Shown piece after piece: positions 1 through 8,500 of a stretch of DNA of 64,000 nt. This DNA comes from Xylanimicrobium pachnodae JCM 13526 = NBRC 107786 (lineage in GTDB: Bacteria; Actinomycetota; Actinomycetes; Actinomycetales; Cellulomonadaceae). The stretch is from the NCBI GenBank assembly GCA_001592145.1, contig BCWJ01000005.1, forward strand, positions 62,001 to 126,000, given 5' to 3'. The number at the start of each line of letters is the position of its first letter. Positions within the stretch are counted from its first letter, which is position 1. The notes below the pieces were generated by a model. It was not told where the DNA came from. It was given only the letters and a program-made list of their open reading frames with translations, and ran no database searches. Position numbers and translations under genes: made by a program.

Positions 1-410
1 GCCCGACGACGGCGGACGTCGTCGGACCGGACCCCGTGCACCTCAGCGACCGCCAGGGAGAACGCCGCCGACGCCGCGAAGAACGTGGCGACGTCGGCCG
101 TGGTGAGCGCGACGCCCGTCGCGGTGCCCACCGCCGGAACCGCCGCCGCCGCACCCACCGCGCCGCCCGCCGCCGTCACCACGCGCAGGTACTCCTGCTC
201 CAGGATCTGGATGACGCGCGCCGGGGACGCCTCCGGGTTGCGACGCCGCACGGCATCGACGTGCCGCCGGATCGTCGCCGACGGCACCTGCACCGCCTTG
301 TCCACGAACGCGTCCAGCAGCGACGTCGGGCGGTAGTCCACCCAGCGGGCCGGATCGCCGCTGCCCTCCGGGACGACGACGGAGGACACGTCGGGTGCGG
401 GGTCCACCAT
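1..410 (-). CDS. Hypothetical protein, partial (runs off left edge)
   Basis: An open frame starts with ATG at 410 and continues without a stop to the left edge, giving about 136 residues of an unfinished protein. The N-terminal third is polar, with VDYRPTSLLDAFVDKAV and RRHVDAVRRRNPEASP. It is followed by an Ala/Gly-rich hydrophobic stretch (roughly residues 80-120) that could be a membrane-associated helix pair. The layout recalls EcsC-like actinobacterial proteins, but that is only an impression. Its ATG overlaps the stop of the OsmC gene (TGATG), so the two are probably translated together. Confidence 0.6.
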   Translation of the reverse strand, partial: MVDPAPDVSSVVVPEGSGDPARWVDYRPTSLLDAFVDKAVQVPSATIRRHVDAVRRRNPEASPARVIQILEQEYLRVVTAAGGAVGAAAAVPAVGTATGVALTTADVATFFAASAAFSLAVAEVHGVRSDDVRRRR

Positions 411-865
411 CACACCTCGGGGGCCGGCTGGGCGTAGGAGATGGGGGCCACCTGCGCGCCCGCCTTGAGGGTGTTGCCCACCGTGCAGGCGCGGTCGATG
501 GATCGCTGCGCCAGCATCAGGGTCTTGTCCCGGGCGGCGTCGTCCAACGAGGACAGGTCGATCTCGAACGTCTCCGCGAACGCCGGGTACCGGTCCTCCG
601 AGGCGTGCTTGGGGCCGTCCACGCGGATCGTGACCTTGTAGTCGTCGCCCAGCACGCGCGAGAACTTGGAGTCGCTGCTCATGCCCGCGCACGCCGCCAG
701 GGCGATCTTCAGCAGCTCGCCGGGCGTGAACACCGCACCGGCCTCCACCGGGCCGATGTCCACCCGGGCGCCACGGCCCGAGAACCCCGTGTAGGTGCGG
801 GTGCCGTTGCGCTCCACCCACAGCGGGTCGGTGGGCACGGGAGTCATGGGCGTCTCGTCAGTCAT
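410..865 (-). CDS. OsmC/Ohr-family peroxidase-like protein
   Basis: A 151-residue protein of normal OsmC length. OsmC/Ohr proteins reduce organic hydroperoxides in the cytoplasm with two reactive cysteines. Both are visible here, in ALAACAGMSSDSKF (about residue 64) and DRACTVGNTL (about residue 128). The central KVTIRVDGPKH and FEIDLSSLDD strands fit the fold. The ATG at 865 is chosen because GGGAGGA lies just upstream and because residues before it are low-complexity translation of a neighbouring repeat. The gene sits 23 bp after the exported Ser/Pro-rich gene and overlaps the truncated gene that follows. The exact substrate (fatty-acid peroxide, sulfide or other) cannot be read from sequence. 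Confidence 0.88.
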   Translation of the reverse strand: MTDETPMTPVPTDPLWVERNGTRTYTGFSGRGARVDIGPVEAGAVFTPGELLKIALAACAGMSSDSKFSRVLGDDYKVTIRVDGPKHASEDRYPAFAETFEIDLSSLDDAARDKTLMLAQRSIDRACTVGNTLKAGAQVAPISYAQPAPEV

Positions 866-888
866 GGGGAGAATCCTCCCACCAAGGG

Positions 889-1230
889 CTACTCGGTGAC
901 GGGGAGTTCCGTGGTTGGGGCGGGCGACGGCGACGACGTCGGCGCGGCTGATGTCGATGGGGACGACGTCGACAGGGACGACGGTGATGGGGATGACGTC
1001 GGCAAGGCGGACGCTGATGGGGACGACGGGGATGGGGACGACGGGGATGGGGACGACGGGGATGGTGGAGCAGGTGGCGATGTCTCCCAGGCGCGAGACC
1101 ACACCGGGTTCCCGCTGACGTGCACGGTCAGGTGCGACGCGGACGCCTCACCGAGGGTGGCGAGGCCCCACCCGGTGAGGGCGATCGCGATGGCGGCCAG
1201 GATCCGCCGGGTGCGGGACGCTGACTTCAC
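889..1230 (-). CDS. Short exported Ser/Pro-rich protein with SipW-type signal peptide
   Basis: A 113-residue protein starting with GTG at 1230 and overlapping the signal-peptidase stop (GTGA). Residues 1-32 form a signal peptide (RTRRILAAIAIALTGWGLA then GEASAS|HLTVHVSGNPV) closely matching that of the TasA-like protein at 1800-2297, including the ASASHL cleavage region. After only about 18 residues of mature sequence the protein becomes a Ser/Pro/Thr tail of about 60 residues built from PSPSS repeats, ending TELPVTE. It lacks the beta-sandwich body of TasA-like proteins, so it may be a truncated paralogue or a wall-spanning peptide. It is probably processed by the adjacent peptidase. Confidence 0.7.
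   Translation of the reverse strand: MKSASRTRRILAAIAIALTGWGLATLGEASASHLTVHVSGNPVWSRAWETSPPAPPSPSSPSPSSPSPSSPSASALPTSSPSPSSLSTSSPSTSAAPTSSPSPAPTTELPVTE
950..1072. repeat. Imperfect tandem repeat (9- and 18-bp units) inside coding sequence
   Basis: On the plus strand the unit GGGGACGAC/GGGGATGG recurs many times, most regularly from 1019 to 1064, with diverged copies upstream. On the coding strand it makes the PSPSS tail of the exported protein. Such arrays change copy number by slippage, so the tail length may vary between strains. Confidence 0.75.
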
Positions 1231-1793
1231 GGTGCCGGTTCCTCCGGGGTGTCGGGGGAGTCGTCGTCGGTGACCACTGTGGTGGTCTCGCGCGGCGGCC
1301 ACAGGAGCAGCGCCCCGATCAGGCAGATGATGGCCACTGGGAGCAGCGGACCCGTGGGGATGACGTTCGCCACGTGGGGGACGCGCCAGGTGACGACGCC
1401 CAGGACGTTGTCCGGGGTCGCCGTCCAGATGTCGTCCCAGGTGTTGCCGTCGCCGCGCGTGGTCCAGCCGCCATCGGGCGTGCCTCTGACGATGCGGTGG
1501 ACGACATACCCCTCGACGTCCTGGGGCCGGTAGACCACGACATCGCCCACCTCGGCCTGATGCCGGAGGCCAATCACGAGATCGCCGGAGTCGTACGTGG
1601 GCTCCATGGAGGTGCCGGACACGATGGTGAGGCTGACGAGTCCACCCCACTGCGCCGGCCAGAGCAAAAGGATGACGGCGACGATGAGGACGGTGCCCGC
1701 GCCCCACCGCACTGCTTGCCAGGTGCGGCTGTGGGCGGGGCCGCGTTCGTGGTGGACGATGCGAGGGGCGCGGGTGCCGACGGGTGCAGTCAT
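1227..1793 (-). CDS. SipW-like (ER-type) signal peptidase I
   Basis: A 188-residue membrane serine peptidase. It has an N-terminal transmembrane helix (about residues 30-50, GAGTVLIVAVILLLWP), box B with the nucleophile serine in SGTSMEPTY (about residues 60-68), and a VVHRIV box in which His replaces the Lys of bacterial Lep. TRGDGN follows, and a second hydrophobic helix near the C terminus (LLPVAIICLIGALLLWP). The Ser/His pairing marks the SipW/archaeal-eukaryotic type, which in Bacillus processes TasA-class exported proteins. It is flanked 6 bp upstream by one SipW-type substrate and overlaps a second downstream, so all three are likely one operon. Confidence 0.92.
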   Translation of the reverse strand: MTAPVGTRAPRIVHHERGPAHSRTWQAVRWGAGTVLIVAVILLLWPAQWGGLVSLTIVSGTSMEPTYDSGDLVIGLRHQAEVGDVVVYRPQDVEGYVVHRIVRGTPDGGWTTRGDGNTWDDIWTATPDNVLGVVTWRVPHVANVIPTGPLLPVAIICLIGALLLWPPRETTTVVTDDDSPDTPEEPAP

Positions 1794-1799
1794 GACGTC

Positions 1800-2297
1800 T
1801 TACTTGGATCCAGCCTTGTAGACGTTGTCCTGCACGACGACGGCGACGCGGTCATACGCGGGGAACGCACTCTTGTCGAAGACATCGTCGAGTTGGTACG
1901 TGTCATGGCCCGGCACATACTTGACGTTCGCCGTCGCCACCGGGTCGTTTCCGGAGTCCTTGTAGAAGTAGACCCGGATCGAGGTGTTGTCTGGGACGTT
2001 TGCTGCGCCGATGAGTTCGAGGTTCAACGTCGGGGCTAGCACCGCTTCATGGGCCAAGGTCGTGGCCTCGCTCTTGTTGATCACGTCCTGGTAGAGCACT
2101 GATACGCGGGCACCCTCGATGTCCAGCGACTTCGGGCTCACCACCGTTGCAACGCCGGAGGCGACCGGGTCGCCGGCGGCCGTCACGTTCAGGTGGGACG
2201 CCGACGCCACACCCAGGGAGGTGATCCCGAGCCCGACGAGGAGGATCGCGGCGACTTTGCGGCGCTTGGACCGCGTGGTGGTGGTTGTTGTTGCCAT
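1800..2297 (-). CDS. SipW-dependent TasA/camelysin-like exported protein
   Basis: A 165-residue protein with a SipW-type signal peptide: basic RSKRRK, hydrophobic VAAILLVGLGITSLGVA, then SASHLNVT. The mature part (about 130 residues) shows alternating beta-strands and conserved-looking segments GDPVASGVATVV, LNLELIGAANVPDNTSIRVYFY and DRVAVVVQDNVYKAG. This is consistent with a small TasA/camelysin beta-sandwich. Its gene directly precedes the SipW-like peptidase with a 6-bp gap. In Firmicutes such proteins form biofilm fibres; whether this one polymerises is not visible. It lies divergent to thyA, with the promoter region in 2298-2553. Confidence 0.8.
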   Translation of the reverse strand: MATTTTTTRSKRRKVAAILLVGLGITSLGVASASHLNVTAAGDPVASGVATVVSPKSLDIEGARVSVLYQDVINKSEATTLAHEAVLAPTLNLELIGAANVPDNTSIRVYFYKDSGNDPVATANVKYVPGHDTYQLDDVFDKSAFPAYDRVAVVVQDNVYKAGSK

Positions 2298-2540
2298 GGA
2301 CGACTCCTTCGCAGGCGCGCGGCGATGATGGAGGTCGAGTGCTCGCGCGCTGTCAGCCTCGACCCGCGGCGGTAGCCTCAGGCGACGGTTCTCTCAGCGG
2401 ACGAGGCTGGCGCTGAGTGTTCGCTGGGAGGGTGCGTAGGTGCGCCAAACCGGACATTGCGACGGGCGTCTCCGAGCACATCGCGACACCCCTCGGTGAG
2501 CGTCGTCGGCCCCCGGCGGCGGGGGAGCGCCGCCGAAAAC

Positions 2541-2546
2541 TAGACT
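2541..2546 (+). promoter_or_regulatory. Candidate -10 box of thyA, possibly leaderless
   Basis: TAGACT lies 7 bp before the thyA ATG, so transcription would start at or next to the start codon. No SD-like sequence is present. No convincing -35 is visible. Confidence 0.45.
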
Positions 2547-2553
2547 CGCGCCC

Positions 2554-3375
2554 ATGAGCGCGCAGCCGTCGTCGGCCCCCATCCCCACCCCGTACGAGGA
2601 CCTGCTGCGGGACGTGCTGGCGCACGGCACCCGCAAGGAGGACCGCACGGGGACGGGCACCACGTCGGTGTTCGGGCGGCAGCTCCGCTACGACCTGGCG
2701 CAGGGGTTCCCGCTGATCACCACCAAGCGGGTGCACCTGAAGTCGATCGTGTACGAGCTGCTGTGGTTCCTGCGCGGTGAGTCGAACGTGCGGTGGCTGC
2801 AGGAGCACGGGGTGAGCATCTGGGACGAGTGGGCCTCGGAGACCGGCGAGCTCGGCCCGGTGTACGGGGTGCAGTGGCGGTCGTGGCCCACGCCCGACGG
2901 CGGCCACGTCGACCAGATCCAGCAGGTCATCGAGCAGATTCGCGCCAACCCGGACAGCCGCCGCCTCATCGTCAGCGCGTGGAACGTGGCCGAGGTGCCG
3001 AACATGGCGCTGCCGCCGTGCCACCTGCTGTTCCAGTTCTACGTGGCGGACGGCAAGCTGAGCTGCCAGCTCTACCAGCGCTCGGCCGACCTGTTCCTGG
3101 GCGTGCCGTTCAACATCGCCTCCTACGCGCTGCTCACGCACATGGTGGCCGCGCAGACGGGCCTCGATGTCGGCGAGTTCATCTGGACGGGCGGGGACTG
3201 CCACATCTACGACAACCACGTCGAGCAGGTGCGCGAGCAGCTCGCGCGCGACCCGTACCCGTACCCGCGCCTCGCCCTCGCCGCGCGGGACTCGATCCTC
3301 GACTACGAGTACGGCGACGTCGTCGTGCACGACTACCAGCACCACCCCGCGATCAAAGCGCCCGTCGCGGTCTGA
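2554..3375 (+). CDS. thyA: Thymidylate synthase
   Basis: Converts dUMP to dTMP with methylene-tetrahydrofolate in the cytosol. The 273-residue length is typical. Visible family landmarks are the phosphate-binding Arg region near [12 protein letters not shown], the catalytic cysteine in [32 protein letters not shown] (dUMP contacts) and the C-terminal IKAPVAV ending with a small hydrophobic residue. folA follows after 16 bp, the usual thyA-folA pair in which dihydrofolate made by ThyA is recycled. The ATG start has no ribosome site but a -10-like box close by. Confidence 0.97.
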   Translation: MSAQPSSAPIPTPYEDLLRDVLAHGTRKEDRTGTGTTSVFGRQLRYDLAQGFPLITTKRVHLKSIVYELLWFLRGESNVRWLQEHGVSIWDEWASETGELGPVYGVQWRSWPTPDGGHVDQIQQVIEQIRANPDSRRLIVSAWNVAEVPNMALPPCHLLFQFYVADGKLSCQLYQRSADLFLGVPFNIASYALLTHMVAAQTGLDVGEFIWTGGDCHIYDNHVEQVREQLARDPYPYPRLALAARDSILDYEYGDVVVHDYQHHPAIKAPVAV

Positions 3376-3391
3376 GCTCGTGGGGGACGCA

Positions 3392-3964
3392 GTGATCGCG
3401 CTCATCTGGGCCCAGGCCCGCGACGCCGCCGGCCGCCCCGTCATCGGCGCCGGCGGGGACATCCCGTGGCGCGTCGCGGAGGACTTCGCGCGCTTCCGCG
3501 CGCTCACGTCCGGGCATCCCGTGGTCATGGGGCGGCGCACCTGGGACTCCCTGCCCCGCAAGCCCCTGCCCGGGCGCACCAACGTGGTGGTCACCCGCGA
3601 TCGGTCATGGTCGCCTTCCTCCGGGTCCGACGACGACGCCGTCGCCGTCGTCCACTCCCTGCACCAGGCGGTGGCGGTCGCACAGGCCGCGCCGGGCGGG
3701 GAGCTCGTGTGGGTGATCGGCGGGGGGCAGATCTACGAGGAGGCCCTGCCGATCGCGGACCGCCTCGAGGTCACCGAGATCGACCTGGAGGTGGCGGGCG
3801 ACACGCTGGCCCCGTTGGTGCAGCGTGGGGCGCACGGGGGCGGGGCCACGGGCGGGTGGCACGAGGCCGAGCACGGGCACGGCGGCTGGCTGACCCCCGC
3901 CGCACCTGACGCGCCGCGCTACCGGTTCCGCACCTACGTGCGCCGGGCGGCGTCGGGCCGCTGA
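3392..3964 (+). CDS. folA: Dihydrofolate reductase
   Basis: NADPH-dependent reduction of dihydrofolate to tetrahydrofolate. The protein has 190 residues, slightly longer than the common 160 because of Gly-rich insertions near the C terminus (RGAHGGGATGG). Motifs are IALIWAQARDAAGRPVIG, the substrate site IPWRVAEDFARF with the acidic residue expected in this loop, HPVVMGRRTWDSLP and VWVIGGGQIYEEAL (cofactor site). The GTG at 3392 is chosen because GGGGGA precedes it by 4-5 bases and it puts IALIWAQ at the N terminus; an in-frame GTG at 3380 is the alternative. Co-transcribed with thyA. Confidence 0.95.
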   Translation: MIALIWAQARDAAGRPVIGAGGDIPWRVAEDFARFRALTSGHPVVMGRRTWDSLPRKPLPGRTNVVVTRDRSWSPSSGSDDDAVAVVHSLHQAVAVAQAAPGGELVWVIGGGQIYEEALPIADRLEVTEIDLEVAGDTLAPLVQRGAHGGGATGGWHEAEHGHGGWLTPAAPDAPRYRFRTYVRRAASGR

Positions 3965-4361
3965 CCTCTGACCCTGCCCGCGACGCCGACGCGGACGGTC
4001 TGCAATCCGAACAGTTTGTGCTCTGCAATGTGTACGGCCGACGGCGACGGCGTTGACGCGCGCTGCAGGAGTGTCCGCGAACTGTCCATGACCGTGCCGC
4101 GGATGGACAGTTCATGGACAGTTGGGCTTGGTGGCCCGGGTGGGCCTCCGGCGCGTAGCCGTGTGGAGTGGCGCACCGTCGCGCGGCGGGCTGTGACGGG
4201 CCGGTGGCGCTGTTTGGTCTTCTGGTGCGTGGTTTCACGCACCGGGAGCGCCATTTCGCGCACGCAGGCACGAGGTTGAGCGCCTCATGGGGGAGGCTTG
4301 TGCCGCATTCGCAGGGTTCTGTGGGTGCGTGACCGGCCGACGACGAGGGGAGTGTTCCGCG
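3965..4361. other. Intergenic region, no convincing gene
   Basis: About 400 bp between folA and the sortase. I see no gene with good codon structure. It contains a direct repeat of TCTGCAAT (3999-4006 and 4022-4029) and the inverted/direct repeat described at 4079-4123. The sortase ribosome site GAGGGGAG is at its right end. Confidence 0.6.
4079..4123. promoter_or_regulatory. Operator-like inverted repeat with a third half-site
   Basis: GAACTGTCCAT (4079-4089) and ATGGACAGTTC (4103-4113) are perfect 11-bp inverted copies separated by 13 bp. A third copy, ATGGACAGTT, follows immediately at 4114-4123 in direct orientation. Position upstream of the sortase and surface-protein genes suggests binding of a dimeric regulator; a terminator is less likely because no T-run follows. 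Confidence 0.5.
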
Positions 4362-5045
4362 ATGACTTCGCCACGCCGTGCTCGGCAGCGCCGCTCGGGG
4401 CGCTCCGCCGTCGGCCGCATCGTGTCGCTGCTCGTCGCCGTGGTCTGCCTGGCCGGCGCGGCCGTGCTCGCCGGGATGGCGTTGCGTCCCGCGCCGTCGG
4501 ACGCTCTCGTGGACCTGGCAGGTAACCGCGTGGTGCTGGACGAGGTGCCCGACGTCGCCGCGGCCGACCCGGTGGAGCTGCCCCAGGGCGACGACGGCGC
4601 CGGGCGGTTCCAGGCGCCGGCCCATGACCTGGACGTGCCGTTGGTGGCGATGAACGTGGTGCGGGGTGTGATCAACCCGCCCACCCTCACGGACGCGTTC
4701 ATCGTGCGGGGCTTCGGCGAGCCGACGTTGGACGGCTCGGGCCTGGTCGTGGTGGCGATGCACGCCGTGCGCGGCGGTGACGCCCCCGGCAACGTGTTCT
4801 TCGAGATGGAGCCGACGTCGTCTCCCGTGCTGGTGGCCGCCGGTGACGTGCTGCGCGTCGACGGCGTCGAGTACGTGGTGACCCGCACGGCGGTGGAGGG
4901 CAAGGGTGCCGTGGCCACGTCGTCGGACGTGTGGGGTGACGCGGCGCAGCGCGACGGTGAGCTCGTGGTGATCACGTGCCTGCAGCGCGCGGGCGAGACG
5001 GGTGCCGCGGCAGACAATCTTGTGATATTCGCCGAGCGCCAATGA
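4362..5045 (+). CDS. Sortase-family transpeptidase (class F-like)
   Basis: A 227-residue membrane-anchored cysteine transpeptidase. A basic N terminus (PRRARQRRSGRS) is followed by one transmembrane helix (about residues 19-41). The catalytic residues expected for sortases are visible: His134 in VVAMHAVRGG, Cys206 in LVVITCLQR (the TLxTC-type motif) and Arg226 in LVIFAER at the very C terminus. Sortases cleave a C-terminal sorting motif and join the protein to the wall or to other pilins. The start at 4362 has GAGGGGAG upstream; a longer in-frame ATG at 4287 gives an implausible Cys-rich lead. The next gene encodes a giant surface protein, its likely substrate. Confidence 0.85.
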   Translation: MTSPRRARQRRSGRSAVGRIVSLLVAVVCLAGAAVLAGMALRPAPSDALVDLAGNRVVLDEVPDVAAADPVELPQGDDGAGRFQAPAHDLDVPLVAMNVVRGVINPPTLTDAFIVRGFGEPTLDGSGLVVVAMHAVRGGDAPGNVFFEMEPTSSPVLVAAGDVLRVDGVEYVVTRTAVEGKGAVATSSDVWGDAAQRDGELVVITCLQRAGETGAAADNLVIFAERQ

Positions 5046-5537
5046 GTGGAGCATAATGCGACAAACCTCTGAATGGCTCTCAGGGCTGTTGTAAAGGCGG
5101 TTCCGCAGGAATTCTTTGGTGGCCGGCGGCAATTGTTAGCACAGGCACCAAAATGCGTTTGAGGACGAACGCAAATCGGCGACGACGCCTGATCACAGAT
5201 CGGTAACGACGCACGTCTCATCGGGCGAGCACGCAGGGAGCGTGCCAGGTAGCACGCAGACGGCTCCTGGTTCCACGGCACCGGCGATCGATCGCCGCCT
5301 CACAGGGCCGCTGGCAGCGCAAACGCAGCCCAACAGCCTACGTGGTGCCGCACCGCGAGGGCGCAGACACGCCGCCTGCGGCCATCTCACGACGTGGCGC
5401 CTCCATCCCGCGACAACCCTCTTGCTGTTCACGCAGCGCCACCGGCGCTCACGTGGAGTACAAGCCAGCCGGAAGCCTTGTCGGACGCGCGGTCCGTCGA
5501 CTAGTGGGCCGCCATCCGAATGAAGGAGGTGGCTGTG
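5046..5537 (+). other. Long upstream region of the giant surface-protein gene
   Basis: A roughly 490-bp gap that is clearly more AT-rich at its left end than the surroundings. A CATAAT (5052-5057) and several TTG-containing tracts could be promoter elements, but I cannot fix a start site. The ORFs in it look spurious. It ends with a textbook ribosome site AAGGAGGT (5523-5530) placed 8 bases before ATG 5538. Confidence 0.5.
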
Positions 5538-8500
5538 ATGAGACTCAAGCGAGTGATCTCGGCAACGACTGCAGCAGTTCTCGCGTTGCTCGGCACGGTC
5601 GCGGTGGGCGTCTCAGCCACCGCGGAGCCGGAAGCAATGGCCTGGAAGACCGTCGTCGACCCGGAGACGCACCACGAGTACCCCGGTGCAGGTGGACAGG
5701 ACGCGGCGGCATGGTTCAACTCGACCAGTCACGCCGGCCGTGTCTGGACGGACAAGTCGGTGTTCGACCAGACCGTCACGGCGAAGCCGGGTGACGAGAA
5801 CGAAGGTGCACGGCCGGTCGTGGTCGAGCCCGGGCAACTCGCCGTCGCGCTGTCGGCCCTCGGCGCGACCCGCCATGTCACCAGCGAGATCCCGACGCCG
5901 ATCGACGTGGTCCTGGTGCTCGACGTGTCGGGATCGATGGCGTTCTGCACGACCTCGAGCGGGAACTGCAACACCGCTTCGACCTATCAGAACTCCCGCG
6001 CCTACGCGATGGCGCAGGCCGTAAACACGGCGATCGACGTGATCCTCACGGACAACCCCGAGAACCGGATCGCGCTGACGCGGTTCAGCTCCGGCTCCGG
6101 GGTGATGCAGTCCCTGGGAACGCCGCGCGTGCTCTCGAACTCCACCGGGGAGACTCCGGAGTACGTGCGCTTGGAGCACAGCGACCAGACGACCCTGCGT
6201 CTGCGGTACGTCGACGACAGTGGTTCCGAGGTCAGGGAGACGATCACGGGTGGCACCAACACCCAACTCGGCCTCTACACGGGGATGAACATCCTCGCCA
6301 CGCAGACGGCTGCGGAAGTGACGGGTGACAACCAGCGCCTGCCCAACGTGGTCCTGCTCTCCGATGGCCAGCCGACGTACTCGGCTACGGCGACGGACTG
6401 GTGGGCGCCAGGAACTGGGTACCAGGGACCCGGCTCGGGCTCGTACTACGGCAACGGGTTCAAGGCGGCGATGACCGCCTCGTACCTCAAGAACAAGATC
6501 ACGGCCGTCTACGGCAGCACCGACAACCCGATCCAGATCGACCCGCGCGTCTACACCGTCGGGCTCGGCATCACGGGTCTGTCCGGAAACGACCTTGACC
6601 TCGCCATGGCGACGCTCGACCCGAAGGCCAACTTCGGCAACACGACCGGTTCGATGTTCCGCTCGTTCAACTCGGCCTTCGCAACGTATCTTTCGGGCGG
6701 AACGCCGACTGTGACGGTCAACGCAAATAGCGGACAGAACTCGTCCGCAGGTGTGAACTACCTGGTCGGCCAGGTGCCTCAGGGCGACAGTAACCAGGTC
6801 ACCGACCTGCGGTACAACGACGCCTTCTACGCACCGGTGACCAAGGACGACCTCGTCGATGTGTTCACCGAGATCGCAAAGCAGATCGTCGCGCCGGTGG
6901 GGAACCCGCCGACGGAGACCGAGCAGGGTTCCGCGGGTACCTCCGGCCACGTGACGTTCACGGACCCCCTCGGCCAGTTCATGGAGGTCGAGCGGATCGA
7001 CCAGCTCACGTTCTGCTCGGTGCAGGGTGAGGACCCGGACACCTGCGAGCTGGCGACGTTCACGCCCACCGGCTCGACGAACACCGCGACCTCTACCGGT
7101 TCGATTGACTCGTACACCTTCACGGGCTCGTACGCGGCCAACGAGATCTACGGCACCAGCAACGTCGGGGACATCAAGGTCACGGTCGAGCGCTTCACCG
7201 ATCCCGCGATCGGTGACACGGTGACGGTGAAGATCCCGGCGTCACTGCTGCCGCTGCGTAACAGCTACATCGAGGAGAACGTCAACGGTGAGCCCACCTC
7301 CATGGAGGTGACTGTCTCCCACCCGGTGCACGTCTACTACGTCGTGGAACCCAAGGACGGCGTGGTGGACAGTCTGGGTGACCCCTACGCGCTCAACGAG
7401 GTGTACGCCGGCGCGGGCGACGCGCTCGCACAGTACGTGCGCAGCAACACGGTGGGCGGCCGCGTCCAGTTCTTCTCGAACGACTTCACGGCGGCCGCGA
7501 GCGGCAACACGGCGAAGACGACGGCGATCTTCACGCCGGCCGAGCAGAACCTGTTCTACCGCTTCGGCGAGAACACGACGCTGTACAAGGATGCCGACCT
7601 GCAGCAGACGTTCACCCAGGCGGAGTGGAATGCCTTGGATGACGACACGACGGTCTACTACGTGTTCAACTCCTACGTGCGTGAGGGTGGCAATGCCACC
7701 TCCGTGCGGCCGGACCCGGTGCTTCTCCAGACCACCAAGACGCTCCTTGAGGCGCCGGGCAAGGATGTGGAGGTGCAAGGCCGCAAGCTGATCGTGGTCG
7801 ACAACGCGATGACAGCCCCCAAGGGGATGCGTGACTTCTCGGGCCGTGCCACGAACCTGGACCACGTCAAGTGCGACGCCCTCTCCTGGGTCGACGGTGT
7901 CCCGAGCTGCAACACCACCAGGGCTGCGGCTGCGAACGACACGGGCACCGCGGAACTTGCAAGGTCGACGGCCTACATCGGCCAGTCGGTGGTCGTCTCG
8001 CTGGGCAACAACGGGTTGCTGTCGGCGCCGGTCCCCGGCACCCTCACCATCTCCAAGGAGGTGGCCTACGCGACCGGTCTGAACCCGAACCTTGACCAGA
8101 CGTTCGACTTCACCGTCACGTTCGGCGGGAGTGTCACCGAGGGTGCCACCTTCCCCTACTCGGTCTACGCGCAGTCCGACCTCACCACCCCGCTGGAGGG
8201 CAGGAGCGGCACCGTCGGTTCCGGCGGCACGATCCAGCTGAAGCACGGGGAGATCGCCGAGGTCTCGGGCCTGCCTCACGACGCCGACTACACGGTGTCC
8301 GAGGTGACGCCGCTGCCGTCGGGGTACACGCTCACGTCACCGTCCGGTCCGGTCACGGGCACCGTCACGGTGCCTCAGGAGACGCCCGACCGTGCCGCCT
8401 TCGTCAACACCTACGCCCCTGCGGCAACCCCGGCCGTGGCGACGCCGACGATCCAGAAGGTGCTCGACGGCGAGAACTGGCAGGCGGGCGACGTCTTCCA

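Noticed and set aside
1019-1072. CRISPR-like short repeats
   Set aside because: Units are contiguous 9/18-bp codon repeats without spacers. I saw no CRISPR array or cas gene in the window.
3934-4263. Minus-strand ORF of 109 residues between folA and the sortase
   Set aside because: No SD and no family resemblance; it reads through an operator-like repeat.
5242-5523. Plus-strand ORF of 93 residues before the giant surface gene
   Set aside because: Composition is not coding-like and it ends on the SD of the next gene.
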